This document shows positions 1 through 10,633 of a stretch of 23,653 nucleotides of DNA, piece after piece. Where the stretch lies: the NCBI GenBank assembly GCA_002104895.1, contig MCFG01000307.1, positions 62,501-86,153 of the forward strand, written 5' to 3'. How positions within the stretch are numbered: position 1 is the stretch's first letter; each line of letters starts with the position of its first letter. This stretch comes from Anaeromyces robustus (lineage: Eukaryota; Neocallimastigomycota; Neocallimastigomycetes; Neocallimastigales; Neocallimastigaceae). The notes under the pieces were generated by a model that was given only the letters and a program-made list of their open reading frames with translations, made no database searches and was not told the origin of the DNA. The position numbers and the translations under genes are program-made.

Positions 1-697
1 GATAATATTATTTATGTATAATATTTAAAATGATTTTGGTAATACACCTTTAATAATAAAGAAAAATTAGAGACATTTATATAAATAATAATATTCATCA
101 GTTTTAGTTTTTTTCTTTAAATTAAAAATACTAATTAAAAAAATAAATGAAAGAGAGAAGGAGAGGAATTATTATTAATAAAACAACTACAATAATTAAT
201 TAATTATCTTTTAAAATTAAAAAAGCTTATAAATTACTTATTTCTTTGATATTAATTATATATATATATATAGATTTTAATATATATATTTATTCTTATA
301 TATATGTGTTCTTTATTTTTATTTTTATTTTTATTAATTAAATATTTATTGAAATATTGAATATATATAAATTATAAAATTATATTAAAATAATTAGGGT
401 CATAATCAAAACAAAATTAACAGTATAATCAAAGTATGCATTTTATTGTATTGATATAGTATAATATAATTCATATTATAGAGTAAAATATATTTTTCAT
501 GCTTAAAAATGCTTTAAAATTTTATATTTCCAGAGATTTATAGTAGAAAAAAGAATTTTTTTTCTTTAATATATATGAATATATTTAATTAAAATATTTT
601 ATATCTAGTTTTAATATATATATTATTTAATAGAAATTAATTTATAATAATTTATTTTGATCGTTTTATTAAAAAGTTAAAAATATTTCTTTGTTCA

Positions 698-699
698 AT

Positions 700-734
<35 letters not shown>

Positions 735-894
735 TGTATTTAAATTTTTTTGTTTTTGTTTTTGTTTTTGTTCTTGTTTTTATATTTAATATATTATTAT
801 TATTATTTTATATTAATTAAATACTTTATATATATGTGTATTTTTATTACATTTTATTTTATTTTATTTTATTTTATTTTATTTATTTTAATTT
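698..894. repeat. TTTA and ATTTT microsatellites
   Basis: A (TTTA)n tract occupies about 698-735 and an (ATTTT)n tract about 851-894. T-rich sequence with TTTTTG repeats lies between them. They are simple repeats, and the reading frame crossing them is low complexity. Confidence 0.9.
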
Positions 895-1660
895 ATTTAA
901 CAGTTTTTATTATAATAAATCATTTAAAAGTAATCTCAATATTGTCCAATCTTAATTTTTTTTTTTTTTTTGAATATCCATAAATGTATATAAAAATTGT
1001 TATATTTTATTTTTTTAATTAATTCGTCATGTTTACCTAGTTCAATAATTTTACCACTACATATTTTATTTACCTATTAAATAGTTTATTGTACGACTTA
1101 AAATTAATTTTGAAATTGATTTTATCAAGATATGAAATAATTTTTTATATAAAAAAAAACTACTAGTATATATTTTTTTTAAGAACAGCTGTAACAATAG
1201 AGTTTTCTTTTGTTTTTTTTCAGATAAAAATATTAACTTTTTTTTTTTCATTTACTATTGAATTTTATCCTTTTGGAAATTTCTTTAATATAATCATGAA
1301 TATAAGTAAGCTTTTTTTCTTTTAACGATTTAGATAGTTTCTATATTTATTGTACTATTATCATTTTACCAAAGTCAAATGCTATTAGTAATAATTTCTT
1401 TTCTTTTTCTTTTCTTTTTTATTTTAAAAAAAAAAACCTTGGAAAAAAAGATTTCCAAAATTGATATTTCCAAAATTGATTCAGAATTTTTTATATGAAA
1501 AATATTACTAACTTTTTTTTTTTTAAAATTTATTATTGTGCCTTTATTACAATTATAAATTTTTAAAGTAACATATGTATAGTTGTCTTACCAAAATCAG
1601 AAAGACCAATTAAAGTTTTTATTAATATTATTTATTTAAGTATATATAATCATATTCATC

Positions 1661-1661
<1 letters not shown>

Positions 1662-1725
<64 letters not shown>

Positions 1726-1792
1726 TATTATTATTATTATTATTACTATTATTACTATTATTATTATTATTATTATTTGTTGTTGTTGTTGT
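1662..1792. repeat. ATT trinucleotide tract with TTG tail
   Basis: Roughly 39 ATT units with a few ACT interruptions run from 1662 to about 1778 and pass into five TTG units up to 1792. This is a microsatellite, with no sign of a coding frame on either side. Confidence 0.9.
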
Positions 1793-2463
1793 TTTTGTGG
1801 TAGTTGATTGTTTTTTTTTAATTATTATCCAGATATTTAAAATTAAAACTAAAAAACAAAAAAAAAAAAAAAACGGTATCTTTTCTTAGATTGTAGTTTA
1901 CATCTTTAATACTTTCCATAGTAATTAAAATCAAGGAAATGTGTTTTTTTTACCAACCAAATTACGGAATGACGAGTTTTAGATATATTATTTAAAGATT
2001 TGATTAAAGCAACCAATAACAACAAAGATAATAAAAGTTGAAACTGTAAAAATATAATAAAAAATTAGATTTTAAAAAAATAAATACTTATAATAATCAT
2101 TAAAGATAAATCATATTTAAAAAATGGTCTAATACTTGTTTCTAATTTAAATGGTTTTTAAAGGTGATATCATAGAACCAAAAAAAAAGTTCTGGAATCA
2201 TATATAAGAGAAAAAAAATGTGAAATAATTAATTTAAAAATATATTTGTCATTTTTTTTTCCTGAATTCTTATTATAAAATAGTACATTAATGGTAAATA
2301 ACAATAAATATGTTTCAATTAATTTTATTGTTTATGAAACATCAATATTATTATAACAATGTTCATAAGTAAAGTATTTATGCCAAGAACATAACAAATA
2401 TTTTTTAATAATCTAAAAAAAAAAAAAAAAATTTTTTTTGTAATATTTAATATTAAGTATTTC

Positions 2464-2637
2464 ATTAAACATTACTAGTATTTAAATTATTAAGAATTAT
2501 TAATATTATATTAACCTGAACAAGATGGGAATGACTAAAACAGTAATATATTAAATATTACTAGTATTTGAATTATTAAGAATTATTAATATTAGATTAA
2601 CCTGAACAAGATGGGAAACGACTAGAACAGTAATATA
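2464..2637. repeat. 86-bp direct tandem duplication
   Basis: Copy 1 (2464-2549) and copy 2 (2550-2637) align along their whole length with about ten differences. Both contain TTAACCTGAACAAGATGGGA and ACTAGTATTT, which are not simple-repeat sequence. The duplication is therefore more than a microsatellite. The function is unknown. Confidence 0.85.
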
Positions 2638-3156
2638 ACTATTTTCAGTATCAAAACTTATAGAATATTTTCATTCTTTCTTTTTTTTTAGTTTTGGAAG
2701 TTTTAAAGAATTTTTAAATTCTTTTATAACTGAAAATTATATTTTTGAAATTAACATATAATGCTGAATTTTTTTGGTTGCTCTGGATTGTTTATTTTTT
2801 TTTTTTTCTTTTTTCATTCAAAAATTCTATCTATTCTTATATTCATATTATATCTTTTTTCATTAATAGTTTGAATATGAATTATTAAAAAATTAATAAA
2901 TTATAAAGAGGGTTAGAAAAACAAATTGAATACATAATAATGAAAAAAAATAATTTAAATCTTTTTGTATCATTTTCATTTTTTTTTTTTTATTAAGAAA
3001 TATTAAAATATTAATCTATTAGGTATAACACAATAATTGTAAAAAATTCAATTAAATCTAAAAATAATCACGTTCCATTACTGAATATATATAAAACAAA
3101 ATTTTAGAAAATATATTCACATTATTATTTATTATTTCTTTTTAAATTAGTAGCTA

Positions 3157-3320
3157 ATTAATGAAAAAAAATAATAGTTTTACTAAATTTTTTTTTAAAA
3201 TTACTGAAATTCTATAATACATTATTGAAAAAAAATAAAAGCACTAATTTTTTAAAAACTACTGAAGTACTATATATATTATGGAAAAAAAATACAACCA
3301 TTAATTAATTTTTTTTCTAT
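3157..3320. repeat. three-unit tandem repeat, about 57-64 bp per unit
   Basis: Units start at 3157, 3221 and 3278. Each begins ATTA(A/T)(T/G)GAAAAAAAA and continues through an ACTAA or CATTAA segment to a T-run. The first two units also share AA(A/C)TACTGAA. The copies are diverged, and the third is shorter. Confidence 0.7.
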
Positions 3321-3328
3321 CATTTTCT

Positions 3329-3476
3329 CTTTACATTTTAATATTCATTTTAATAGTTGTATGTTTTTTTTTAATTTTATTTTTACATTTTAATATTCAT
3401 TTTAACAGTTGTATGTTTTTTTTTCTGTTATTTTCTTTTTACATTTTAATATTTTTTTAACAGTTATATGGTTTTT
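3329..3476. repeat. three-unit tandem repeat, about 52 bp per unit
   Basis: Units at about 3329-3371, 3380-3424 and 3435-3476 share TTTACATTTTAATAT followed by TTTTAA(T/C)AGTTGTATG or its close variant and a T-run. The array directly follows the repeat at 3157-3320. Confidence 0.8.
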
Positions 3477-4280
3477 AACCTTTTATACTATCTATTATAG
3501 ATGAATTTAGTAATATGGAATATATGGAATATATAAAAAAATTTATTTTGAATTAAAAAAAAAATTTAATATAACTGAACAAAAAAATTACAGTAATCAA
3601 CTACTTTAACAATATATTTGGAATACTTTCAAGCAATAAATAATTTCAATAGTTTCTACATTTTGATTTGTAATTTTACCATTAAAACATATAGTTTTAG
3701 TACTTAAATAACTTAAAAAGAAGAAATCCAATATATTTAACTATTCTAACTCTTATATTATGAAAATATATCATAAGTAGAAACGTGAAAAAAAATTTTT
3801 TTAGGGATAAATATTGCAATAAAACTGTAAAAAGCATAATTATCATTAGTAATAATTTGCTTATTTAATTATTATTTGATTATCATTATCTATACTGTAG
3901 ATATTATTAAAAAAAAACTTTATATATGATTAAAGTTTGTTTTCAGGAATAATAGACATTATTTTATTTTATCTTATTTTATTTTATAAATTTTAATTAA
4001 TTAAATTTCGTACCATAGAGAAACCAACATTGAAATTGAAAAGAATAGTTTTTTTTTATAAAAAATTTTTTTATAAATTTTGAAAGGCTTTAATAAATTT
4101 TTAATTAAAATAACATATCATATCATATTATAATAAAATATTAATAATATTAATAGATTAGTATTAATGTTGATTGTCTTTATCTTTATAGTGTATCTTT
4201 AAGGCATAAATTAAAAAAAAAATGTGGAAAGAATAAAAAATAGGGAAACGAAAAAATACAATAAAATACAAAAAAATATG

Positions 4281-4520
4281 ATAAAATAAAATAAAATAAA
4301 ATAAAATAAAATAAAATAAAATAAAATAAAATAAAATAAAATAAAATAAAATAAAATAAAATTAAATAAAATAAAATAAAATAAAATAAAATAAAATAAA
4401 ATAAAATAAAATAAAATAAAATAAAATAAAATAAAATAAAATAAAATAAAATAAAATAAAATAAAATAAAATAAAATAAAATGAAAAGATTGATAAATAA
4501 ATAAATAAATGAATAAATTA
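4281..4520. repeat. AAAAT pentanucleotide tract followed by AAAT units
   Basis: About 40 ATAAA units run from 4281 to 4482 with a single T substitution near 4363. Impure AAAT units follow to about 4520. It is the longest pentanucleotide tract in the window. Confidence 0.95.
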
Positions 4521-4803
4521 ATAAATGAATAAATGTGAATAAATGTTAAAAGTTATTAATTTAGTTTTGATAATTAGGTCAACTTATTAATATATTTTAT
4601 GTAAAGAGTTACAAATATTTAAATTATTATTATATTTTTATATTAATACAAAGTAACATATATATTAAATTTAATAGATTACATTTTAATATACTTAACA
4701 CATATTTATCATATTTTAATAATAAATAAATTAATAAATTATATATTATAAATTAAAAAAATTATTGAATAGAAATGTATAGATTATAGAAAAAAAATTA
4801 AAT

Positions 4804-4840
4804 CCGCACAATTAAATGAGTCATATGTTATATGACTCAT
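4804..4840. promoter_or_regulatory. palindrome with two TGASTCA (AP-1/Gcn4-type) sites
   Basis: ATGAGTCATA at 4816-4825 and its exact reverse complement at 4831-4840 flank a 5-base spacer. Each arm holds a TGASTCA heptamer (4817-4823, 4833-4839), the consensus bound by fungal Gcn4/AP-1-type bZIP proteins. A CCGCACAATT segment at 4804-4813 precedes it. The site lies 1.8 kb upstream of CotH gene A. The sequence is seen directly; regulatory use is inferred. Confidence 0.4.
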
Positions 4841-4919
4841 AATAATAGCTTTAATTAACTTTTTTTTTTTTTTAAAAATATATAGTAAATAAATATAAAG
4901 GAAGCAATTTTCTCTCTAT

Positions 4920-4922
<3 letters not shown>

Positions 4923-4961
<39 letters not shown>
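4923..4961. repeat. T39 homopolymer
   Basis: This is an uninterrupted run of 39 T, preceded by a short CT-rich segment. Runs of about 30 T also occur at 15417-15447 and 17024-17053. Lengths of such runs are error-prone in sequencing. Confidence 0.9.
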
Positions 4962-4966
<5 letters not shown>

Positions 4967-5220
4967 TATTATTAATTATTTTTATAAATCGTTTTATACA
5001 TTATATTACTATTTTTAATTATAAAGAAATTTTAAATAAATATAGGAAAATATAATTAAGGTAAGTTATGTTATTTATTAATTATAATAATATATTAAAA
5101 TGAAGAAAAATAAAGTTTTTGCTATAAAAATATAAACAATTATTTTATACTAATAGTAAGTACGAATGGATATTATTAAGGTAGGTAATAATTTTTATTT
5201 TAAAAAAAAAATTTATTAAA

Positions 5221-5250
5221 CTACACAATCCCGCAATTGCGGAGTTGTAG
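5221..5250. repeat. GC-containing palindrome CCGCAATTGCGG
   Basis: A perfect 12-bp palindrome at 5231-5242 is extended imperfectly outward by CTACACAA on the left and GTTGTAG on the right. It is the most GC-rich spot of the upstream flank, about 1.35 kb before the start of CotH gene A. It could be a protein-binding site or a foldback remnant; no known consensus was recognised. Confidence 0.6.
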
Positions 5251-5971
5251 AATTTATAATTTTATATATACATATTAACAAAAAATTTTAAAAATTATAT
5301 ATGATGTATATATTTATAAATTAATTTAATAAATAAATAAAAATATTTCAAAATTAAAATTAAAATTAAAAAGATAAATGAAAATAAATTTCAATTTAGA
5401 TTTAATTATAATTACAATGTCATTTCAATTTAAAATTTCAATTTACATTTAAATTTCATTTATTATTTTTTTTAATTTTGAATATATTAAGAAATAAAAA
5501 TAAAGAAAACTATTAAAGTATTTATTAATTAAATATGATTAATATTATCATAATTTTTTATTATAAAATTTATTTATTAACTCTACAAGATTGATAGAAA
5601 TAAATATATATTAATTGTTATAACTCTTTATGAGTATTTACTATATTAAATATTAATAATAATATATAATATATTTATTTTATATTAAAGTTTTTTTTTC
5701 TAAATATATTTCTTCAAGTTTTTTCAAATTTTTTATATATAAAAAGTTTTATTTAAGTATGAATAAATAATAATAATTATTATTATATAATAATTATAAT
5801 GCTTTTTTTTTCGTTTTTATTGTTATACATTCAATAATATGATTTTAATTATTAATAAAAAATTTAAATGAAATATCTTTATATAATCATATTATTAAAA
5901 GACATATGAAATATTAAAAATCCTTTTTTTTTTTTTTTATCATTTATTATTTTAGTATAATAGATAACTTG

Positions 5972-6054
<83 letters not shown>
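5972..6054. repeat. AAAT tetranucleotide tract
   Basis: About 20 AAAT units run without interruption to 6054, with impure units continuing to about 6080. It lies about 550 bases upstream of CotH gene A. Confidence 0.95.
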
Positions 6055-6601
6055 AAAATAAATAAGTAAATAAGTAAATGATGTCTAAAAAAGAATAATT
6101 TAAATATATAATTATATATGAATTATAAAAGTAATAATTAATTAAAAACTTTATTTATTATAAGAATTTATTTAATATCCAATAAAGTTGATAAAAATTT
6201 GAATCATTAAGTTTTAATACTTTTCAACCAATCATTTTTTAATATTCTTTTTTTTTTAAAAAAAGCGAAGTAATTAAATATTATATGAATATATATTTGT
6301 AATTTATTCTAATATATTCATATTATATATAAAATATATTTTATAGTAAATTTAATATACTGTACGACAATATTAAAAAATTTTTTATATAAATTTTATT
6401 TTCAATTAGATTAAATTTTTTTTTTGTATAAATATGACATTAAAAAACATCAAAAAAAATTCAAACAAAAAAAGTTTAAAAATATTTATATTTAGTTAAT
6501 ATAAATATAAGTTTAGAAAAAAAATAATAATAAAGAAATAAATAATAATAAATAAAATAAAATAAAATAAAAAAGAAGAAAGAAAAAAATATTAAATAAA
6601 A

Positions 6602-8765
6602 ATGTTTAATAAAATTCTTTTATTTTTAACTTTAAGTAAGTAAAAATGTAGATAAATAAAAAAAAAGAAAAAGAAAATAGAAATGAGATAAATGAGATAA
6701 AAGTATATTAAGAGGTTTTTCTTTTTTTTAATTTATATGTAAAATACTAGTTTTGATAATTGAAACAAAATTCTTGGATAACCTTGATAGAACTTTTAGT
6801 ACTGGTGACGATAAAGTTCTCGAAGTCAATATTACTATGCCAGATGAAGATTATTCAAAAGTTTTAGAATATGTTCAAGTTGGTTTAGAAGATATTGAAA
6901 ATGGTACAGTTAAAGATTGTAAAACAAAATCTGCTACTGTTACCATTGCTGATAATAAGTATGTAATTATAATTAAATTTTTATAAATATATTAAAAACA
7001 TAAATTATATTAATAAAAATTATATTAAATAATTATATATATATATTTTTTTTTTAAAAAAAATATTTAGTGACGTTAAAGTTTTCCCTGATAGTACTTT
7101 TAAACTTGGTGGTAATTTTGCTAGAACTTTTAGTAAACCAGGTTTTAATATCAATCTTTCAAGTGAATATAATGACCGTAAAAGTTTCCGTCTTCGTACT
7201 GATGTTAATGATAAATCTTATTTAAGACAAAAACTTATTATTGATATTGCTAATAGAGTTGGTTTACCATCTATTCAAAGTACTTTTGTAAAACTTACTA
7301 TTAATGGAAATTATTATGGATTGTAAGTTTTCTATTTTAATAATATATATACATATTATTTTTAATAAGAACTAGAAACTAGAAAAAAAATAAATATAAA
7401 TAAATTATAATTATTTTCTTATAAATTAATATTGAGAAAAAAAATAAATTGAATAGATTTTATGAATAAATATTGAAATAAAAAATGAAACAATTTTTTT
7501 ATACATTTATACTTATTTTAAATATTTTATAAATTTTAAATAGATATAAATTAATGGATACACTTAAACCAGTTAATATTAAAAGACTTTACAACACTGA
7601 AACTAAAAAAAGTGAATTAGAATTATATCAATGTAAAAATGATGGATTTACATTTACACTTGATACTGCCGACCATTGTACTAATGATTCAAGTGATAAT
7701 GAAAATGATACTGAAGAATTCATTAAATTTGTTACTGATGTTAATAAGGCTACTACTATTGAAGATTTAGAAAAAATTATGAATGTTGATGTTTTCTTAA
7801 AATATCTTGCTATTGATTGGATTATTGGTTCTTTTGATCATTTCTTAGTTTTAGGTCATAATTTCTATTTCTATAAAAATGAAATTAATAATAAATGGGA
7901 TATTATTTATTATGATTATGATAATACACTTGGTCAAGGTCTTGGTTCATGGGCATGGTATAATGGTAAAAATGAAGGTATCACTGATTTTTCTAAAGTT
8001 TCATTTAAACAATTTTCAAATGATCAAAAAATTCTTGATATTGCAGTTAATAATGATGATACAAGATTTAAAAAGAATTTAAAAGAAGTTTTAACTTATG
8101 GTTTTAATCCAGTTCTTTTAAATGAACATATTAATGATCTTAAATCACTTATTTCTCCATATGTTGAAAAAGATTTTATTCCAATTAATGAAGATGGAGA
8201 ATTACCAGGTAGAGTTAATAAAAAGGGATTTCCAATGATTTCATCTTATGAATTATATCAAATGAATTCCGAATATGAAACTACTGAATATATTGAAATT
8301 GATCCAGAATATGTTCCAGGTATAAAAGCATGGATTGAAAGTTCATTTGAAAATGCATGTGATCAATATGGATTTGATAAAGAACAAATATTAAAAGATG
8401 CTGTTACTTTAACTCCAACTTCATTCTTTACAAAAATTAAGAATGGACAATCACCATATGATGATGATGATAATAATAATTCATCAAATGATATAAATAA
8501 AAAGGAAGAATGTTGGTCAGAAGAACAAGGATATTCATGTTGTCAAGGATGTAATATTCTTTTAGTTGAAGAAGGACAACAAAAATGGGGATTTGAAAAT
8601 AATAAATGGTGTGGAATTGTTGAAAGTGTTTGTCAACAACAAGAAGAAATATGTCAAAATAGTGAATATGGTTGTTGTAATACATGTAATCAATATTACA
8701 TGGATATTACTGGTAGATATGGTTATGAAAAAAGAAAATGGTGTATTCTTAAGAGTACTTGTTAA
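6602..8765 (+). CDS. secreted CotH-family protein with double fungal dockerin (gene A)
   Basis: Four exons: 6602-6635, 6751-6958, 7071-7322 and 7544-8765, with introns of 115, 112 and 221 bp that all have GT...AG ends. The joined frame gives 571 aa. Residues 1-17 (MFNKILLFLTLILIIET) look like a signal peptide. About 20-465 form a CotH domain, a family with an atypical protein-kinase fold; FDHFLVLGHNFYFY at about 262-275 and YYDYDNTLG at about 287-295 match the family's core and Asp-rich site. An acidic Asp/Asn linker at 471-481 leads to two dockerins at 488-528 (CWSEEQGYSCCQGC...WGFENNKWCGI) and 535-571, each with six cysteines. Fungal dockerins bind scaffoldin in the extracellular cellulosome. 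CotH-dockerin proteins are abundant in anaerobic fungi, but their exact role is unsettled; kinase activity here is not shown. The start was chosen because it alone supplies a signal peptide with a correctly phased GTAAGT donor. Confidence 0.92.
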
Positions 8766-8990
8766 ATAATAAAAAAAACAATATATATAATAACAAATAT
8801 TATTTATTATATTATTTATTATTCAAAACAAAAAAAAAAAAGATTTAAAGTAAATTAACATATTAAAAAAAAATAAGATAATAAAATATTTGTTAATGTT
8901 TTAAAGAATAAAAATTTTAAGTTATTAAAAAATAAAATAAAATGTAAAAAAAAAAAATTATAAAATAAAATAAAATGTAAAAAAAAAATT

Positions 8991-9075
8991 ATAAAATAAA
9001 ATAAAATAAAATAAAATAAATAATAAAATAAAATAAAATAAAATAAATAATAAAATAAAATAAAATAAAATAAAT
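8991..9075. repeat. AAAAT tract with regular AAAT interruptions
   Basis: Blocks of ATAAA units are broken at regular intervals by AATAAT, giving a higher-order pattern. Just before it, at 8930-8990, a segment with AATGTAAAAAAAA is present twice. Confidence 0.85.
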
Positions 9076-9610
9076 AAGTAAATTAGTAAGAAAAAAGTTT
9101 TTTTGTTATTGTTTTTTGTTTATTCAACTTTTGTTTCTTTTTTAGTGAAATGAAAATTTTTTTTATTTTTAATTTTTTATTTCTATTTTAAAAAAATGAT
9201 ATAAAAAATAAACAAAGTTTTATAGTATTTATTTACATATTAATTTATTAATATTTTTTTTTTTTATTTATTTTATTTTATTTGAATTATATAAATATTT
9301 AGATATTTTAAATAAAAATTAATGAATTTATGAATTAATAAATTAATAAATAAATAAATAAATAAATAATATTTTCAATATATAAATAAAATTTAAAGAT
9401 AAATTGAATTGTTACATGATCAATTAAAATTTAATGATCAAATAGAAATTATTTATTTAATTATTTAATTAAAAATGATAATATATATAATTATTATTAT
9501 AAAATATTAATTTTATAATAATTTTTATTTTTATAAAAAAAAAAAATCAAAATAAAAAAAATAATTTTCTTTTAAATTTAATAATATTACATAATAAAAT
9601 AATAAATTTT

Positions 9611-9875
9611 ACTAACCTTTTTTTTTTAATTTTATTTAAAGTTTTATTTTATTTTTTATTATTTAAATTAAAATTTAAAATGTAATTATTTTCATTTAAA
9701 TGTAATTTATATTTATTATATATATATTTTTTTATTTATTTTAATTGTTATAATACTTTATAATAAATAATATAATTATACTAACCTTTTTTTTCATTAT
9801 TATTTATTTAATTTAATTTTTGTAATTAAAATTTTAAAATTTAATCATTTTCAATTAAATGTAATTTACATTTAT
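9611..9875. repeat. diverged direct duplication starting ACTAACC
   Basis: Copy 1 (9611-9716) and copy 2 (9780-9875) both begin ACTAACCTTTTTTTT and both end in ATTTTCA(T/A)TTAAATGTAATTTA followed by TATTTAT or CATTTAT. The middle parts are T-rich and poorly aligned. The offset between copies is 159-169 bases. Confidence 0.65.
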
Positions 9876-10052
9876 TTTTTTTTTTTATTTTTTTTTTAAT
9901 TTAAAATTTAAAAATATAGAATTTCCAAAAAATCATTGTTATTGTTAAAAAATACTTTGGTAATTTTATTATATTTAATTTATTTCATAATATATTTTTA
10001 ATTAATTATTTTTTTTTATTTAAATTAATGTGTACCATCCTTTGTAAACAAG

Positions 10053-10097
10053 ATTGGTATTCTTTTCCGCAAATTGATAGCGGATGTGAATACCGAT
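10053..10097. repeat. imperfect hairpin with GC core in the CotH spacer
   Basis: ATTGGTATTC at 10053-10062 pairs with GAATACCGAT at 10088-10097. Inside it CCGC at 10067-10070 pairs with GCGG at 10080-10083. Both stems are separated by 4-base internal loops and the terminal loop has 9 bases. Paired G+C in such AT-rich DNA is unusual. It could be a structured RNA element, a binding site or a foldback remnant. Confidence 0.5.
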
Positions 10098-10586
10098 AAT
10101 TTATTGTTTTGTTTTTGTAAATGTAAATTATAAATATTTTTTTTTGTTTCATTAATATAAATTATTATTTATTGATAAAAAATGCTTATTTGATAATTTT
10201 TTAATAAAAATACTTTTATTTTATTTATCTTAATATCATATATATCATATATATTATATAATTATTTTTTAATAGTATTAATTAATTATTTATTTAAAAT
10301 ATTAAAAAATATTATCCTACCTTATTTATACTTACTATTATTTGTCTTTTTTTTTTTTAAATTAAGAAAAATTTTTATAATTAGTTATATACCAACGAAA
10401 AGTAAAAAAAAAAAAAAGAATAAAAGTAAAAAAAGAGAAAAAGAAAAAAAAAAAAAGAGAGAAAATTCAACTTTTTATATATTTATAATTAATTTTACTT
10501 TAATGTATTTTAGAACTATATATTAATAATAAAAATTTTAATATATTATAATATATTATAAAAATTGAAATAAAAAAATTTTTGCA

Positions 10587-10633
10587 TGAGTCATTAAATC
10601 ATATGAATAATATGATTAGATGGAATTATGCGG
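10587..10633. promoter_or_regulatory. TGAGTCA site with TGCGG, similar to 4804-4840
   Basis: TGAGTCA at 10587-10593 is followed by an ATCATAT/ATATGAT inverted pair and by TGCGG at 10629-10633. Read on the - strand the order (CCGCATAATT, then ATATGA, then TGACTCAT) resembles that at 4804-4840, suggesting related elements in opposite orientations. Binding function is inferred only. Confidence 0.3.

Larger units (their letters stand above)
1..6601. other. gene-free AT-rich flank upstream of CotH gene A
   Basis: I see no gene in this 6.6 kb. The longest reading frames are low-complexity runs of F, L, I, Y and K that merely translate TTTA, ATTTT or poly-A/T tracts. Between the simple repeats the first 4 kb has somewhat more complex sequence with several small tandem duplications, listed separately. 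The last 100 bases before the ATG of gene A are strongly A-rich, as is usual for 5' leaders in these fungi, but no promoter element can be named with confidence. No tRNA-like cloverleaf or rRNA segment was recognised. Confidence 0.7.

Noticed and set aside
750-1251. Small open frames at 750-983 (+) and 1066-1251 (-)
   Set aside because: They are translations of T- and A-runs and TTTA or ATTTT repeats, consisting almost only of F, L, I, Y or K. Nothing suggests selection for protein.
8437-8685. Antisense and out-of-frame open frames inside both CotH genes (also 11990-12235, 12590-12793, 7879-8082)
   Set aside because: They occur at corresponding places in both paralogues only because exon 4 is near-identical there. 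They are His/Tyr/Met-rich shadows of the CotH and dockerin codons.
8768-8773. AATAAA just after the stop of CotH gene A as its polyadenylation signal
   Set aside because: AATAAA-like hexamers occur by composition everywhere in this DNA, so the match carries no information.
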